The position numbers and the translations under genes were made by a program. From Oxyruncus cristatus (lineage: Eukaryota > Chordata > Aves > Passeriformes > Cotingidae), in the NCBI GenBank assembly GCA_013399855.1, contig VXAY01002887.1:193981-257980 (forward strand): 64,000 nt of DNA. Direction: 5' to 3'. The notes under the pieces were generated by a model. That model worked only from the letters and a program-made list of their open reading frames with translations. It did not search any database and was not told the origin of the DNA. Below, one piece after another: positions 43,501-58,500 of this stretch (positions within the stretch are counted from its first letter, which is position 1; each line of letters starts with the position of its first letter).

Positions 43501-46500
43501 GGAACCCCCGTCTTTTTCTGGTACTGTCCATTTAAGATCTGCTGTGTTTTTAGTAATATTAATAACTTCAAGCCAGCGGGGTGGTGAAGGAGGATCTGCA
43601 AAATAGAAAAAAAAAGGTAAACCAGGTCAATGTAATTCCCATGAAAGATCTTGGAAGCCATGGAATACATCTAAAGTATTAAAACTTCGTATTTTCTGAG
43701 CTGAAGCAGGGCAAATTTTAGTATTTCATAAGCCTTCCAATAGTTTGTTTGGTACCTATGGAAACAGGCAGACATGGGGCTTTTTTAATGACAGAGACAG
43801 TGTATCTGCAGTAGCAGCACATTCTGAAACAGTACTCACAGAGCCTCTCCTTGCACAGCACAGGGTCACTGGGTTCACTGGGCTCACTCTCGCCAGCCTT
43901 GTTCACAGCTCTTACACGGAATGAATATTCTTGTTTCTCCATAAGATCTTTCAGGAAGTGCTCAGTTGTGGGAACTCCTTCAGCCACTCTCACCCACTCG
44001 TCTGTTCCAGTCTTTAACAGCTCAACGACGTAAGATTCAATCTTTGCCCCTCCATCGTGTTCTGGCTTTGTCCAGTTCAGGGTCAATGACGTCTTGCCAA
44101 CATCTTTCACAGTGGGCTTTCCAGGAGGCCATGGTGGATCTAGACAAGAGTCCAATATTAGTTATGTGACTGAAAACAACTTTTGTTGTTGTTGCTAAAT
44201 TAAACCATTAAAAATGTGTTTATTATACCAATTGGATCTTTCACTAAGATTGGCTCTGTTTCCTTGCTTGGTTTTCCAGGTCCTGCAAGATTCTCTGCCA
44301 AGACACGGAACTTATATTTCTTCTTATTTGTAAGACCTTTAACTCTGAAAATAAAAATTAAGTTTGATTAAACCAAAGCTAGATATTAATTCATGTTTAA
44401 AACATCATCCTCTCTATTCTTCATATCACAGTTTACTTGGTAAATCTGAAAATACCCAAATTACTGCTAATGGTGATTTATGAAATGTTGAACATTTGAA
44501 ATAGGCATATTGTCAACAGTAAAATAGAGAATAATGGGAAAGAATCGAATGTTATAAGAACCATCTTGCATTTTTGCATGTTATATGTTTTTTAAGTTAA
44601 TAAGAGTACCAGCAGAAAAAAACCAAGTTTTTTGGCTTGATACTTGAGATGGCTATATCTGCTATTTTAGAATATCTTATGAATAATCACATAGCACAGA
44701 AATTATTAAGCATAACATTTAAAAATTAAAATATTTGATTAACTCCAATGTAAAGACATTTCTCTTTAAAACTAATTATGAAAAAAGTATGCCACCAAAT
44801 GGTAGTTGAAACAGAACTTATAGAAGATAGGAAAAAAAGAGTAAGAACAATGTAAAACTTGTTTTAAAGACTACTGTTTCTGTCTCTATAACATATTCCA
44901 GCTTAAATTGACTGTAGTCTTACTTGAATGTTGTATCTTTCACTGGCATTTTATTGCATTTTATCCATTTATCCTGCTCAGGATCATATCTTTCAACCCA
45001 GTAGCCAGTGATGGGGCTGCCACCATCTTCATCTGGTTCATTCCATGTTAAAGTGACTGAATCTTTAGTGACCTCTGTAGGCTTGAGACCTGTTGGAGGG
45101 CCTGGCGGATCTGTATAAATTATTTAATTAAAAAAAAAAAACCGAAAACAAAAAACCAAAATAATCAGATGTGGGCTTTTTCTCTCCCTGTTAAAATATT
45201 GTGAAAATTTAAAATTAATTTAATTAACTAACCAAATGAATATTTGGCAATGATGGGGTTACACTGTGCTGGCTCCCCAACACCATACATGTTCTCAGCA
45301 CTGACTCGGAACACATATTCTTTATGAGGAGTTAAGTTGGTAGCTCTGAATTTTGTATCCTTAATAGTTGATGACAACTTGTCCCATATTTCGCTGTCTG
45401 TAGCTCTTTTCTCAAGGACATAGTTGGTAATTTTAGAACCCCCATCATCTCGTGGAGGATTCCATGTTAGAAGGCAGGATTCGTTTGTGATTTCTGATAC
45501 ATCAAATGCGGCTGGTGGACCAGGTTTATCTGTAGAGGATAAGATGAGAAAGTTAATCTTCTGCTTGCATACTTCAGTACATTACTAAAGATTTGTACAA
45601 ACAACATAGAATACATGCATACCGAGAACATTAACTTCAACAACAGCAGTAGCACGTCCACTGGAATTTACAGCTTCTATAATATAGGTTCCACTGTCAC
45701 TCCTTTTGCTGTCTGTAATAATCACTGTAGACTGATTAGGCTGGCTTTCAATGGTGATTCTGTTGTCAGGTCTCAAAATTTTGTCAGCCTTGGTCCAAGT
45801 AATCCGGGGCTCAGGTTTTCCAGTTACTTTAGCTGGTAGCTCAATTTTAGTTCCAGCTTTCACAGTAAGTCCAGCAAGAAGCTTCACATCTAAGAAAATT
45901 TCTGGAGCCTCTGATTTAGGAGAGAATAAAAATGTTTTTATAGAAACAGTATTTTGGAGACTGGTAAAAAGAAAACAGCTATTGTAATTCAGAAGGTGAA
46001 GTAATTACCTTTTGCATCAATGGCCTGAATATCATCAGTTGGCTTGCTTGGCCTACTAGCTCCTATTCTGTTCAGAGCCTTAACCCGATATGCATACCAC
46101 TCTCCTTCCATGAGCTTTGTTACTTCCATTCTGTTAAAAAAAAAAAAAAATCAGATATTTAAAGTGATGACGATGGCATAGTTAGTTGAAAAGATGTATC
46201 TACTGATGTCAATTTACTTACTTCGTTTCAATAACAGGCTCCCCACATGTCTCCCACTTGTCTGTGCCACGCTGGGATTTTTCTACCAGATAACCCTTAA
46301 TGCGGGCACCACCATCAGATTTTGGAGGCTCCCATGTTAGGAAGATTCCCTTTGATGTTGGATTTCTCCATTTAACATTTTCTGGTGGGTCAGGCACCGC
46401 TATTAAAAATTAAAACATATTTTGTGTTTACATCTTGTATCGAAGAAAATCAGTAAGATTTCAGAAACAGAAAATTAGCAGCAATATGCTCACTTGCTGG

Positions 46501-49500
46501 TGTTGACATATTTACAGGTTCATCAATATATGCAGGTTCTCCAGGGCCACATTTGTTGCATGCAGAAACTCTAAATAGATACTCTTTTCCTTGGACGAGG
46601 TCAGGTACAGTGAATTCATGGTCAACAATATGATCCATAACCTAAAGAAAAGAAAGGTTCCAATGTGTTTTTAAAATTTATTTTCAAAGAGTGATTAGCA
46701 ATATAAGACACAAAACTCAGTAGCACATATGGAAATAATATAGCAATAGAAATTCAAGCGAGAGAGAACGAACTTACTTTGCTCCATGTTTTCCGGCTTA
46801 CTTCACGTTTTTCTATTACATAGCCAGTAACTGGACTTCCACCATCATCTTCTGGAGGCTCCCATGACAACTGTACTGTAGTCCTGAGTACTTCTAAAAC
46901 TTGAAATTCTTTTGGTGCACTTGGAGGAGCTAGAAGCCATAGAAATTGCATTAATAATTTTGTAATTGGTGTTTGATAGATCATCTCTGTGTAATATATC
47001 TGCCAGAAGACTTAGTCTTGTTAGTCATTCTTCCTTAAACTGCAAAGTTGGATGTTGAAAACCAGAAAAGACTTTTTTTGAGAATGGATTTCTAGTTTTT
47101 AGTTATGTTTTAATGTACTTGGTTTACTGGACATTGTGAGATCTCACATTGTTAACCTAATTAGATTTTAGCAAGAAAAATATGGAATGTTATTGCTAGA
47201 ATACATACATGTCCACTTACCAATGACATTAACATTAATTTCTCCTGAAACAGATGACACAGGGTTTTCTAATGTTAAGTAATAAATTCCCTTGTCTGGA
47301 CGTTCACTCGGAGTAATTACAAGTTCTGCAAAGGAGGCAGTGGTCTTCATCGTTACACGATCCCCCTGTTCTAAGACTTGGTCACCAAAAGACCAGGTGG
47401 CAGTTGGAACAGGATAGCCAGTGATGGGAACACGGATCTTGATTGGCTCTGGAACAATAACTTCCAGCCCATCCTTAAATGCACGTAGGTCCATTGTAGG
47501 TTCAACTGGAAAAAGTGGAAAATGGATTCTATGAAATATTTTCAGTTGTTATGAATATGGGTAATGATAGGTGTGTTGAGAGGCTGATTCTGACTGTATC
47601 TCCACTTGCAGGTTGGAGCTGCCTAGGCCTAGCTTTGGCTTATCACTGCCTACCTGTCCTGACTAATTGCCTTTTTCTTTTTTTTTTTTTAAATATGTGA
47701 GATGATAAGGGAGATTAGCATTACCAAGTAGGATTTCTAATTTTAATGTAAAAACTTTATATTGTTTAATTTTTTTTTGCCCCAGAGGTCTTCTGTGCCT
47801 TTCTCTCCTTCTGTTATCTTCTATCTTCCATAAAGCTCAGTTAGGAGACAAAAGGTAATGCCTTGCTCCTCAGGCAACCTAATAGGCCTCTACATAATAG
47901 TACAGATAATTATCTGAAGAATTCATAAGGAAGGAGAAATGGCTCATAAACTCAAATGTCTAAGGTGTGACAATTATCTGGTGAAAAATCTTCACATATT
48001 ACCCACAAGATGCTCTTTAATAATTTGCTTTATCTGATTAATTGTCTTTAATAAACAGCACACGGCTTACCAAAAGTATCATCTGCGGTTAATGGCCCAA
48101 TAGCCTCTGCTGGGTCAGACACACCAGCTGCATTTTCTGCTGAGACTCTGTAGTAATATCTGGATCCTTGTTTCAATCCAGTTACCTAAAAAGCACAAAT
48201 AATACTTTACTAGCTCATATTAAAGATGATCTATACATTTTAAGTGTTGATGAAGAGAACATCATACCTTAAAAGTAAGAGCGGGAACTAGTTTTGGGTT
48301 ACAACGAATCCACTTGTCCGTTCCTTCTTCTTGCCTTTCAACAATATAGCCCAAGATTGGACTTCCTCCATCTTCGAGAGGGGGTTCCCACGTGAGCTGA
48401 ACTGATGACTTAGTTTGATCTGAATGCTCAAGGTTAATGGGAGGACTTGGTCTCTCTGAAAAAAAATTGCAACAAATACATTTTTGCCACTGATAAAGGA
48501 GTATGTTTCTGCAAACTAGGTGTTTATATCTTACAGTATGTTTTCTAAAGCCTTTGCATAGCTTTTTCTCAACCAAATTTCTAAATTGAGTTGGATCCTC
48601 ACTTCAGAGGAAAAATATTTGGAGTTCTAACGGAACCAAATGGTAACAAGGTACTCCTCATGTTTGGAGGACAAAAGTAGCAAAAATCTAACTGAACATA
48701 GTATTTGCAGCACACACATTTCTCAACTGAACTTCTGTGCATTCATGGCATAAGCGTCCAAAATGTCCCGGTCTCATAATGCAATCACAATCATGCATAA
48801 TTTCCATACTTACCAATTGGGTCCATAATTTTTACTGCACGTGTAGCAGGACTTGGTTTGCCAACTCCAACCATGTTTTGAGCTCTTACTCTGAAGAAAT
48901 ATTCTTCATTTTCCACAACATCAGTCAGGAGAGCTGACAGTTCATCAGCTCCTGTGGTCATAGTTGGCTCCCATCTGATGGAACCTTTGTTTCGCAGTTC
49001 AACAACGTAGCCAGTTATTGGAGATCCTCCATCATACTCAGGTGGTTCCCAGCTAAGTGTGGCTCCAAACCTGTTCACATCAGTAACTTCTACATTTTGA
49101 GGAGGACCAGGAACATCTGCATTTTATTTTAGGGAGAAAAAGGAAAAACAAGGTATGTGGGTTTTACCTATTGTTAGAGTTTGTACTGCTTTTCTTACAC
49201 CGCTGTCAAACATTGATTTTTTGATAACTTCTACTCACCAAATTTGCTCTTGGCTTCCACAGGTGTGTCTGTTTCCACTGGCTCACCAGTGCCCACTCTG
49301 TTGCGCGCACTAACACGGAAGAGGTACTCCACTCCTCCTTTTTGAAGTCCAGTAACAGTGTATTCACAATTTTCAGCACGATCTGTGACTGTAATCCAGG
49401 TTTTACGCTTAATATCACGTCTTTCAACAACATAGCCTATGATTTTACTTCCACCATCACTTTCTGGTTCTTGCCAGGCGAGACCAACTTCACCATCATA

Positions 49501-52500
49501 AGTTTCAGTCACTTCCAAGTTTCTAACTGGACCTGGAACATCTAATAAAGATATGACAATATTTCAGTATTTCAGGGCATTGCATCTTTTTTTTTTTCTC
49601 CCCTCTGGCTAGAGAAGAGGAGCCCAAGGGAAGACCTCTTTACAATCTACAGCTTCTCCCTAGGGGCAAGTGGAAGGTGTGATTCTGTGAAATAAATTTA
49701 AGCAGGGTTTTAATAATAGAAGTACTTACCAATGACCTCTACATTGATGAATGCTTCTGCCTGCCCATGTTTGTTTCGAAGCATAACCTTGTACCTTCCC
49801 TTATCTGATTTCTTTGCTTCAAAAATTTTGAAGGTAGTGCAGTCAGTTGTGGTATCAACAGTTGTTGTGGGCAGACTTTCTCCTGCTTTTGACCATTCAG
49901 CTTCTGCTCTTGGGTAGGCATCGTACGGGACAGTCATAGTTAAAGGCTTCCCAACATCAACCACAAGATTTTGGTCACCAGTCTTGATTTTAGGTGCAGC
50001 TAAGAAAGATGAATGTAACAAGTAAGCCATAACGATGAATGTGACTTAAATCATATATTTGTGTGGTCAGCAAAGATGCTAACACAGAGAAGTAAAAGGT
50101 GATGTTGTGTAAATTCTAAGGAAATCCTTCTTATTGGATAGATCCAGAGAAAGAAATTCAGCTGGTTGATATACTGTGCTGTGTTCTCCTATAAAATCAG
50201 GATAGAGGGAGTTGCTTTTTGAGCATTAATTTAATTATTTTATTGGTCAATCCTCTAGAGCAGACAAATTTAAAATTAAATGTCTTATATGACTGAAATA
50301 AGTAGGCCAAATAATTTCCATGTTTTATTAGTGACTTGATGAAAAGGTTCTGTCTCCTTTAAGCTCAAACCATGCTCTTTGGTATTGACATTGGAAAGTG
50401 ACTTATATTTTCCTCAACAGTTGGATCAGCATGGTATAATAAAAATATTTTTTGCTTGAATTATAACTCATACAGTTTAACAGACTTGCACTTTTCTCAG
50501 GCTGATTGTGTATTCATTGTAGTTCAAAAGGACAAAAATCAATTTACTTAAACAGTTAATTCACTAACCAAAGATTTTATAAAAGAAAAACAAAGCAAGC
50601 AACTTACCAGCTAATTCAAGCTTAGCTCTAGCTTCCTTGTCTTTGGCAATAAATCTGTACTCCCCTTGGTCACGGGGCTTTATCTCGCAAACCTGCAGCC
50701 TGTGGACCTTCCCTTCACTCATCATCTGATGTTTGTCACCTTGGATGATAATCATGTTGTTTCTCAGCCACTTGACCTCCACACCATCTTTGTTCAATTC
50801 AGCCATGAAGATGACATCTGCACCAGGAGCTTCATAAATATCTTGTGGTGGTCGGATAATCTCAACAGGGATTTCTGAAATAAATGTTAATTAATTGGTG
50901 TTATTTGTTTGCTGTTTCTACTATTATTCAACAATGAAGAAATAAATCCTATTTGATTTTACAAATACCTTCAACAAAAAGTCTTGCCCTAGATCTCCTG
51001 TCATCCACTCCACAGGAATATTCACACTCATCATCTAGTCTACAGTCTTTTATGATTAATCGATGCAGATTTCCATCCTTTTCAAACTGGTATCTTTATA
51101 GAAAAGAAAAATAAGCAGTATTTTAGCTTCCAGACCAAGCAACAAAGTAAAGCAAGCATATTTAGCACATTAACAAGCATAATAAAATGTACATACTTTT
51201 TGCCTTCTTTGATTTCTCTTCCATTTCTGTACCATTTTACACTGACTTTCTCTTTGGACAGCTGGCATGTAAAGACAGCATCATCAAATTCAGTGACAGT
51301 CTGGTCCTGAAGATGTTCAGTGAAGTCTGCTGGTGCTTCTGTGATGAGAAGCTCTGCAACAGATTTGTCTTGTCCAGCAGTAACAGTGTATTCACCTTCA
51401 TCAATAAACCCACAGTCTTTAATGATCAATGAGTGCTTGAATTTATCAATTTTGTACAAAATGCGCCTGTCGAATGTGATCTCTTCGCCGTTCTTTGTCC
51501 ATTTGAGAGTTGCATTAAGGCGATTGACTTTGCACCAGAATGTGACAGTTTTCTTTTCCATGGTCTCAATGTCTTCAAGGGGCTCAACAATTCTGAGATC
51601 CTCCTCTGTTATGACAAAAAAGCAAACATTTTACATCCTCATGTGAAATTGAATGTAAATGCTGAAACAATTTTAATACTGTGCAAGATATTTACCTAGT
51701 ACTGTTAAGGCAGCAGAGCTTTTGACCTGTTCACCTCTCTGGTTTGACAGTGCAATGCTGTAGGTAGCTTGATCTTTCAGCTCTGCATCTCTGATTCTGA
51801 GAGTGTAAACTAAACCCTTCTGAACAATAATGTACTTCGCACTATCAAATATCGCCTCATCATTTTTGTACCACTTCTCTTTGGCACCTTCTTTATTGAC
51901 TTCACAGTTGAAGATAACTTCTTGACACTCATTAACTTCTTGGTCCTTAAGGGGAGTTATAATTCTGAGTTTTTCTGAAATTGAGAAAACAGAAGAAATA
52001 GAACATCATGTAGTATAAGGAGTGCAACAAAACACGCACCTACATATTGATAAAATAAAGCTTACCAATCACTCCTAAGTGTGCTGCAGCTTTAGCTTCA
52101 CCAACCGTGACGCTATACATTCCTGTATCTCCTAGAATAGTGTCTTTAACCACGAGTGTCCTCTTCTTGCCATCAGAAATTATGTCGTACTTATCACCCG
52201 GCTCCAGGACTGTGTCACCCCGCAGCCACTGTACTTCAATGGCCTCTTTGGATACTGTACAGACAAATTCAGCTTTTTCTCCTTCAAGCACCTCAAGATT
52301 TTGTGGTCTGGTAAGAAATTCTGCTGCAAGTTCTGAAAGAAAACATTTTTGTAGATATGTACAATTTTATTTTATTTTTACCCGTGAATAGAATAAACTT
52401 AGTTGTGTATTCTTACTGTTTTTGAAATATTTTAATTTTTGGTTTTTTCCCCAGAAAACAAGGCCACCAAAGCAACACTCTTACCGTGTACAGTAAGTTT

Positions 52501-55500
52501 TCCTGTTGTACTAGAGCTTGGGAGCTTGCAAGTATATTTGCCAGCATCTTCTGGATGAGCATTATGTATAAGAAGAATTCTCTTTCTACCATCAGAAATG
52601 TGTTCAAATCTACCACCATCAGGCACCTCTTCATCTCCTTTAAACCAAGTAACTTCAGCATTAGGCCTTGAAACTTCACAGATCAATTTTACAGTGTCAT
52701 TTTCATTTACTTCAAGATCAGGAAGATTTTTTGTGAAAACAGCCTCCTCCTCTGCAAAAAGAATTTTGAAAGATGATTAAAGCTTGTCATAAAAAAACCC
52801 TCACTTTTTTATTGTTTACATATTAGATTCTAAAACACTGCATTTACCTATCACCGTAAGTAGGCCTGAGGTTCGAGCTGTTTTTGCTTCACAGGAATAT
52901 TCAGCTTCATCATCGAAGACACATTTATTGACAACAAGAATGTGTTCTGCACCTTTGGAAATTATATCGTACTTTTTGCCTTTTCTGATTTCCATGCCAT
53001 CCTTAAACCACTTCACCTGTTTCAGAACAAATTAACATGGTTATCAATAGTAACATCCTCAGTTGTGTGTTCTTTTATAACAACATAATAGAGTTGTCTC
53101 CTCTAGTTGAAGGAGTTACTGAGACTGAAAATTATTATTATTGACCTTGACACCTGGACGAGAAATTTCACACTCAAACCGAGCAGATTGTTTTTCTTTA
53201 ACCTCAAGGTCAGTTAGAGGTTTCAGGAACTCGACACGAATAGCTGTAAGAGAAGAGAAAATTTTTAGTAGAGGAAAGTCTACTGTAGAGAAGAAAAAAA
53301 TTGCTGACATTGATACTATTATTAGTCACAGACACTAGTACCTAGCTTTTATAGCACCTAGACATTTTATAGAAAACTGTAAATTACTCACGTTCTACAT
53401 TGAGAAAACATGATGTCTTAAAATCCTTAGCATCACAGCTATACGTTTTTGCATCGTCCAGTGTGCAGCCACGGATGATGAGTTTTCTGACCCTGCCATC
53501 AGAAATTATATCATACTTCTTTGATTTGTGAATTTCTTCTCCATTTTTGAACCATTTAACTTTTGCATTTTCCCTGGAAACTTCACATTCCAGTATTGCA
53601 GTGGCCTCCTCTTCAACAGTCTGGTCCTCAAGTGGCTTAGTAAATTCAACAGGGGGTTCTAAAAGAGACAGATAAGATTTTTTGATAGAAAAAAATCTAA
53701 ATTATAGGCAGTCTTCTGCTTGTACAGAACAGTCCCATTCTATTTACTAATTTTCCTTGACTGAAGAATCAAAAAAGCTTAAGGTTTTGTTAACAGGTAT
53801 GGTTTTGCTTATTCTGTTAATTTCCTCATTTTAAGCCTACTGTAAGACTAGACTGAATGATATCGTTATCCATGGGGTTTTTACCTACAAATCATCAAAA
53901 AGCCTTGCAAATCAGTTTCTTTAGCTGAACCATACCCTTGTCCTCTCAGTGACTCTAAAATTACACTCTGACCTTAGAGAATTTTTTTTCCTTGAATTAC
54001 TGGATTACTGTGTGTCCTTTTTTTATTCCTTAACGGTACACAGCTTGCAAGAGTACAAGTGAGTACACAGACAATGTTATGTCCCTTGACTGATGGTACA
54101 ATTACACTCTCATAGGTTTCTGGATATTTCAAAGAACTGAAAAAGCCACTGGGAGCCATAAAGACCAGTGTTCGTGGATCCTCTTGAGGCCAATTGAGTG
54201 TTCAACTCCGAATGAACTGGTTCATCTCCCACATTTGATACATTGTCAGTATTTTCCCCTTTCTTCAGCTCTTCTGTGAAGCACAGAGTTTTTAACTAGG
54301 TGGTTTTTTTAATCAGGAAAGTTGTCTACCAGTCCAATATCAATGTATGATCCTCCTCATTTGATATATGGTGTGTATTAACACCCTACTCCTCTACACC
54401 AAAGCAATAAAAAAATAATACTGATTATGGTTTAACTAAAATGACTGACTTACCTTTCACAAAAAGATTTGCTTGAGTTCTGAAATCTTTTGCTGTCAGT
54501 GATACCTCTCCTGCATCTGTTAATTTGACATCTCTCAGAACAAGTGTGTGAACTCTTCCTTCAGCACGTGTCACAACCTTAAAAAATATGTAAAACCCCC
54601 TTTGTGATTATCTACAACAAATATTTAGGAAATATTTCATTTGCTATTTCTGTGGAGTTTGGTTGTCCACTTTTATATGAAATTTTGATACTTTCCTCTT
54701 GTATATACTAGATAAAGCTCAATCCTCAGTGCTTTGAGGATTTTGAGGCTGACTTGAGATCATGTCTATTTTAAACAGACGAAAAATAAGCAAATCTGTG
54801 GGGAAAAGTTGGTATTACTGCTGGCTACATCTAAAGTAAAAACTTTTGGCACCCCCCCTACACACACTCTTCTGGAAATGCAATTTTGACTTTACATTCT
54901 GCCTAAAAGACTAATTTTTGAGCAGACAGTACTTTTTAATCATGACTTCGTATTTGGCTAATCCTACAAAAACATTTGTTTTCTCTAGGAGTGGACCCGG
55001 GGGTCCTGGGGGATTCAAGGACACATTATGCATTGCAGCCATCAAGAGGACTGCTACTTATTCATGCTGTAAATTTTAACATAGCTCTTGAAGAATTCTT
55101 TTTATCTATTTTCAGAGAAGTATGCGATTAGGTAGTACATGCTGGTTTAGAAAAATAAAGGTGAAAAGCAAGCTTCTGCTAAGGAGCAAGGAAAAACTAT
55201 TGAGTTGCTTTTGAGAAGGCAGTCCCTTTTGTTTCAGAGGGAAGGGAAAGAGGCCGTCCTTCCTCCCAAATGGTCACTGTGCCTCTGAAAACCATCTCTA
55301 GTGAGTATTCGTCTGGAAGAGACTGAGATGAAGCCGAATACATATTTGACCAAGATAAACAGCAAAGATAAACAAAGAAGTCACTTCAATCAATAGGGGT
55401 TATGTGTGCAGCTGAAAAGGTTTGAATTAGCAACAGCTGAAGTGAAACACTTCTACAATTAGATTGATTCTTGAAGATAGTTATAAATATGTTTCAAGAG

Positions 55501-58500
55501 GCTATTTTAAATGGGTAGAAAGTGATGGATTAAGTAAATATATGGTTTACTCTCAATTTCTTCTTGATACAATTTCAACTGAAGTCGAATGACAGCTTTG
55601 ACTGTATATGTAAACTGAATGAAAATCTCCAATTGTTTTCATGTAATTAAAATGATAGCTCAGAAAGAAAGGACCAAAATAATGTTCCATCACACAGAAT
55701 ATGGAACATAAAATATTCTTCTTGCTAGGCAGTAATAACTATCAATCCTCTGCACTGATCAATAGCTTTTCACATTTTTATTCTGAAACTCAGAAATAAT
55801 TACCTTGATTTATTTCATGCCTCATCTGCTGAGTTTCAACTTTATCTGTTCTTAAATACCCTAATAGGGTCCCCTATCACCATGATCTGGTTTTTTCCCC
55901 TATTATATTCTATTTCTTTTATGAAATAGTTTTTATTTATGCAAATTTGTTGAAGCTCAGAAAGATCTATCAAAACCTGAAAATAATACTTTAAAATTTG
56001 TATTTAAAAGGGAAAAAAAAATCTACACCAAAGCATTATGAGTAGCATTATTACAGGTTCTGAAACTTTGCTAGGTCATGTAATGCCTTAAAAGTTTGCT
56101 CTGTGTGAGGTTTCCAACTTCTATTTTCATTTCCTTTATTTTCTTTAGGCCTAGTATGTAAAAAAGAAATCTTAAACCCAGTTATACTCCTTTACCTTTC
56201 TTAATGTATTTATTTATGTTTCTTTATTTATTGCCCTACCATTAACTTTAAATATTAAACTGATTGCATTCCAGGCTGCTCAGATCTCAGAGTTAAGAGC
56301 CAGCACTTGATGAAGGGTTAAAAATAGCTAGTGAGAAGTGCTTGACAAGCAAATCTGCCCAGAGAGTTATCTGGAGAGCCAGAACAAATGCCTGAAATGG
56401 AATTTGAATCCTCTTAATCCCCTTATATGCAGAATTGGACTGCAACTCAGCATTCAGGAGGAAAAAAGCTTTTCCTGATAGCACCTTTCAAAATCTCTCA
56501 CTGTAATCACAAGTAACCTGAGCAAAAATTATTCAGTATCCCTGTGGCTGAGTCTCCAACAGAATCAGACGAAAACACTGTTCTAATGATTGATATTTTG
56601 GAACCTCATTTTCCCTTTGTATAATAAATACTTGTAGTATTCCACAATACTGGAATTTCTGGGGAAAAAAAATTGCTATATCTGATTTAGTGAGGATTTA
56701 CCATTTGGCACAGTAGCACTACAAAATTGCTGTGCCTTAGTACTTCTACTGGCAGAAAATAAATAAGAAATAAAGAAGGGGAGGAGACTTGAAAGAGAAG
56801 AATGAGGAGGAACATGAGGAAAAGTAAAGTTTAATTTCTTTACCTTATCACTGGGCTCCAGTTTCTTTCCTTGCAGGAACCACTCTACTGGGATTCCCTC
56901 ATAAGAGAGTTCGCAATCGAAGGTTGCTGATTCCCCAGCTGTCACTGTTACATCCTTGAGGGGTCTCAGCAAGCCAATTACTCGAGCTTGGTAAGGAGAA
57001 GACATAATTTTCAGATTAGTCACTTCTACCCAAGAGAGAGCTGCTGCTGCCCTTATGTACTAATCTCCATGGTGGCTTCCCTCAAGAGAGACAGACATCG
57101 CTACGCTGCTCTTTAAATTCCCTAAATAGAAGAGGCCACCCTGGGTTCTTAGGGGAGGGCTGGTCACCTACAATTTCCTATTTGCAGAGCGTGTTTCTTT
57201 AAATTGAACAAGGTCAGCAAGAAAGTTGCTGTGCATCTGTCTCCCTGCCAAGCCTTGCATGCCTGTTGCTAGATAAGGCATGTGTTTTCCAAAATAGCGA
57301 GGGCTACGATTGGAGTGGGAAACAAGTGGTCTTCAACTGTGTAGTCTGTCCCTGTCCATCAAGCTCTTAACCCTATCCCCAGATATCACTGTTATCCTAT
57401 CCTCTCCAGTTAACATGATCCTTTCATGCAGTAAAACCTTTGCTTGCAATACTTTGATTTCATAACAGTGTATGATGCCAGACCATGAAGCAGCCTTCAA
57501 GGCCATCTCCTGATTTTTACTTCCATACAAATAAATTATATACAAGGTTAAAAAACATATAGGACATTCCAAAGTAAAAAATTAGGATGATCTGAGTAAC
57601 TAATCTTTCAGTTGCTATACTCGAAAGGATCACTGCAGATTCAATACACTCTAGAGATATTCCACCCATACCCAAGAGGCAATGAGTACCATGTTTTCAC
57701 TTCATTAATTTCAGTTGAAAAGATACTTACGTTTCACTCGAAGGTGAGCACCAGACTTGGCATTTGCTGCCTGGAAATCTACTCCACCAGCTTGATCTAA
57801 GCGTACATTGTACAGTGTAAGGAAGTGCTTTTTGCCTTCTTCCTTGATTTCACATTCCTGCAAAAATACAATTGAAACAATTTTTTTGTACTCCTCATCA
57901 CAAGAGCCCCTACTTTTCCTTACACCATGCATTTGTTTTCTCCTTCTCCATTCAAACTTAGGCCCACTGCCACAAGAAATACACCTTAAAACATTCATTC
58001 ATGGGCCTTTCCTTTCAGTCTGTTTCCTCTTTGAAAGAAAGAGCAAGAGGCACCACATTTGTGTGCTGATTAACTAGCCAATACATCAATATGTAGATCA
58101 GTCAGAGGCCTAGTTCCCTTAAGGGAAGTAGAAATTTTTAAGCTTGTGCTGTGACCTTTACTTGAGAAGACCTTTCCTTCTCTTATCCAGAGACTGTTTC
58201 GATGGAACTTCTGATCTTTGTGCGTTATTCACATTTGTACCGTTACATGAAGGAATTGCCAAATCACCACCTCCCTGCGAATTGTTGAGACACACATAAA
58301 AAACATCCTGAAATATTTGCTTACAGCTGATTCAGTAAGGGGTTCTCCTTTTAGCTTCCAATTCCCATGGACACCTTCCTCGGAGATTTCAATATCGAAA
58401 CGGGCAGTCTCTGTCTCGATCACCTCCACACTGTATAGTGGTCGTACAATCTCAATATCCCGGTCTGCGGAAAAAAAAAAAAAAAGTGATTGATTCCCTC

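Larger units (their letters stand above)
41481..49541 (-). other. TTN: I-band/A-band junction region (exons 28-45)
   Basis: First appearance of Fn3 domains, ordered Fn3 x3, Ig, Fn3 x2, Ig, Fn3 x6, before the regular D-zone pattern. It is unusual in having five Fn3 domains cut by internal introns. This order agrees with the A-band start of known titins. Confidence 0.88.

Noticed and set aside
56676..57023. Alternative terminal exon extending exon 16 into the intron
   Set aside because: The extension after LEPSDK reads into AT-rich intron with no homology, and a good GTAAAG donor plus exon 17 completes the Ig exactly.
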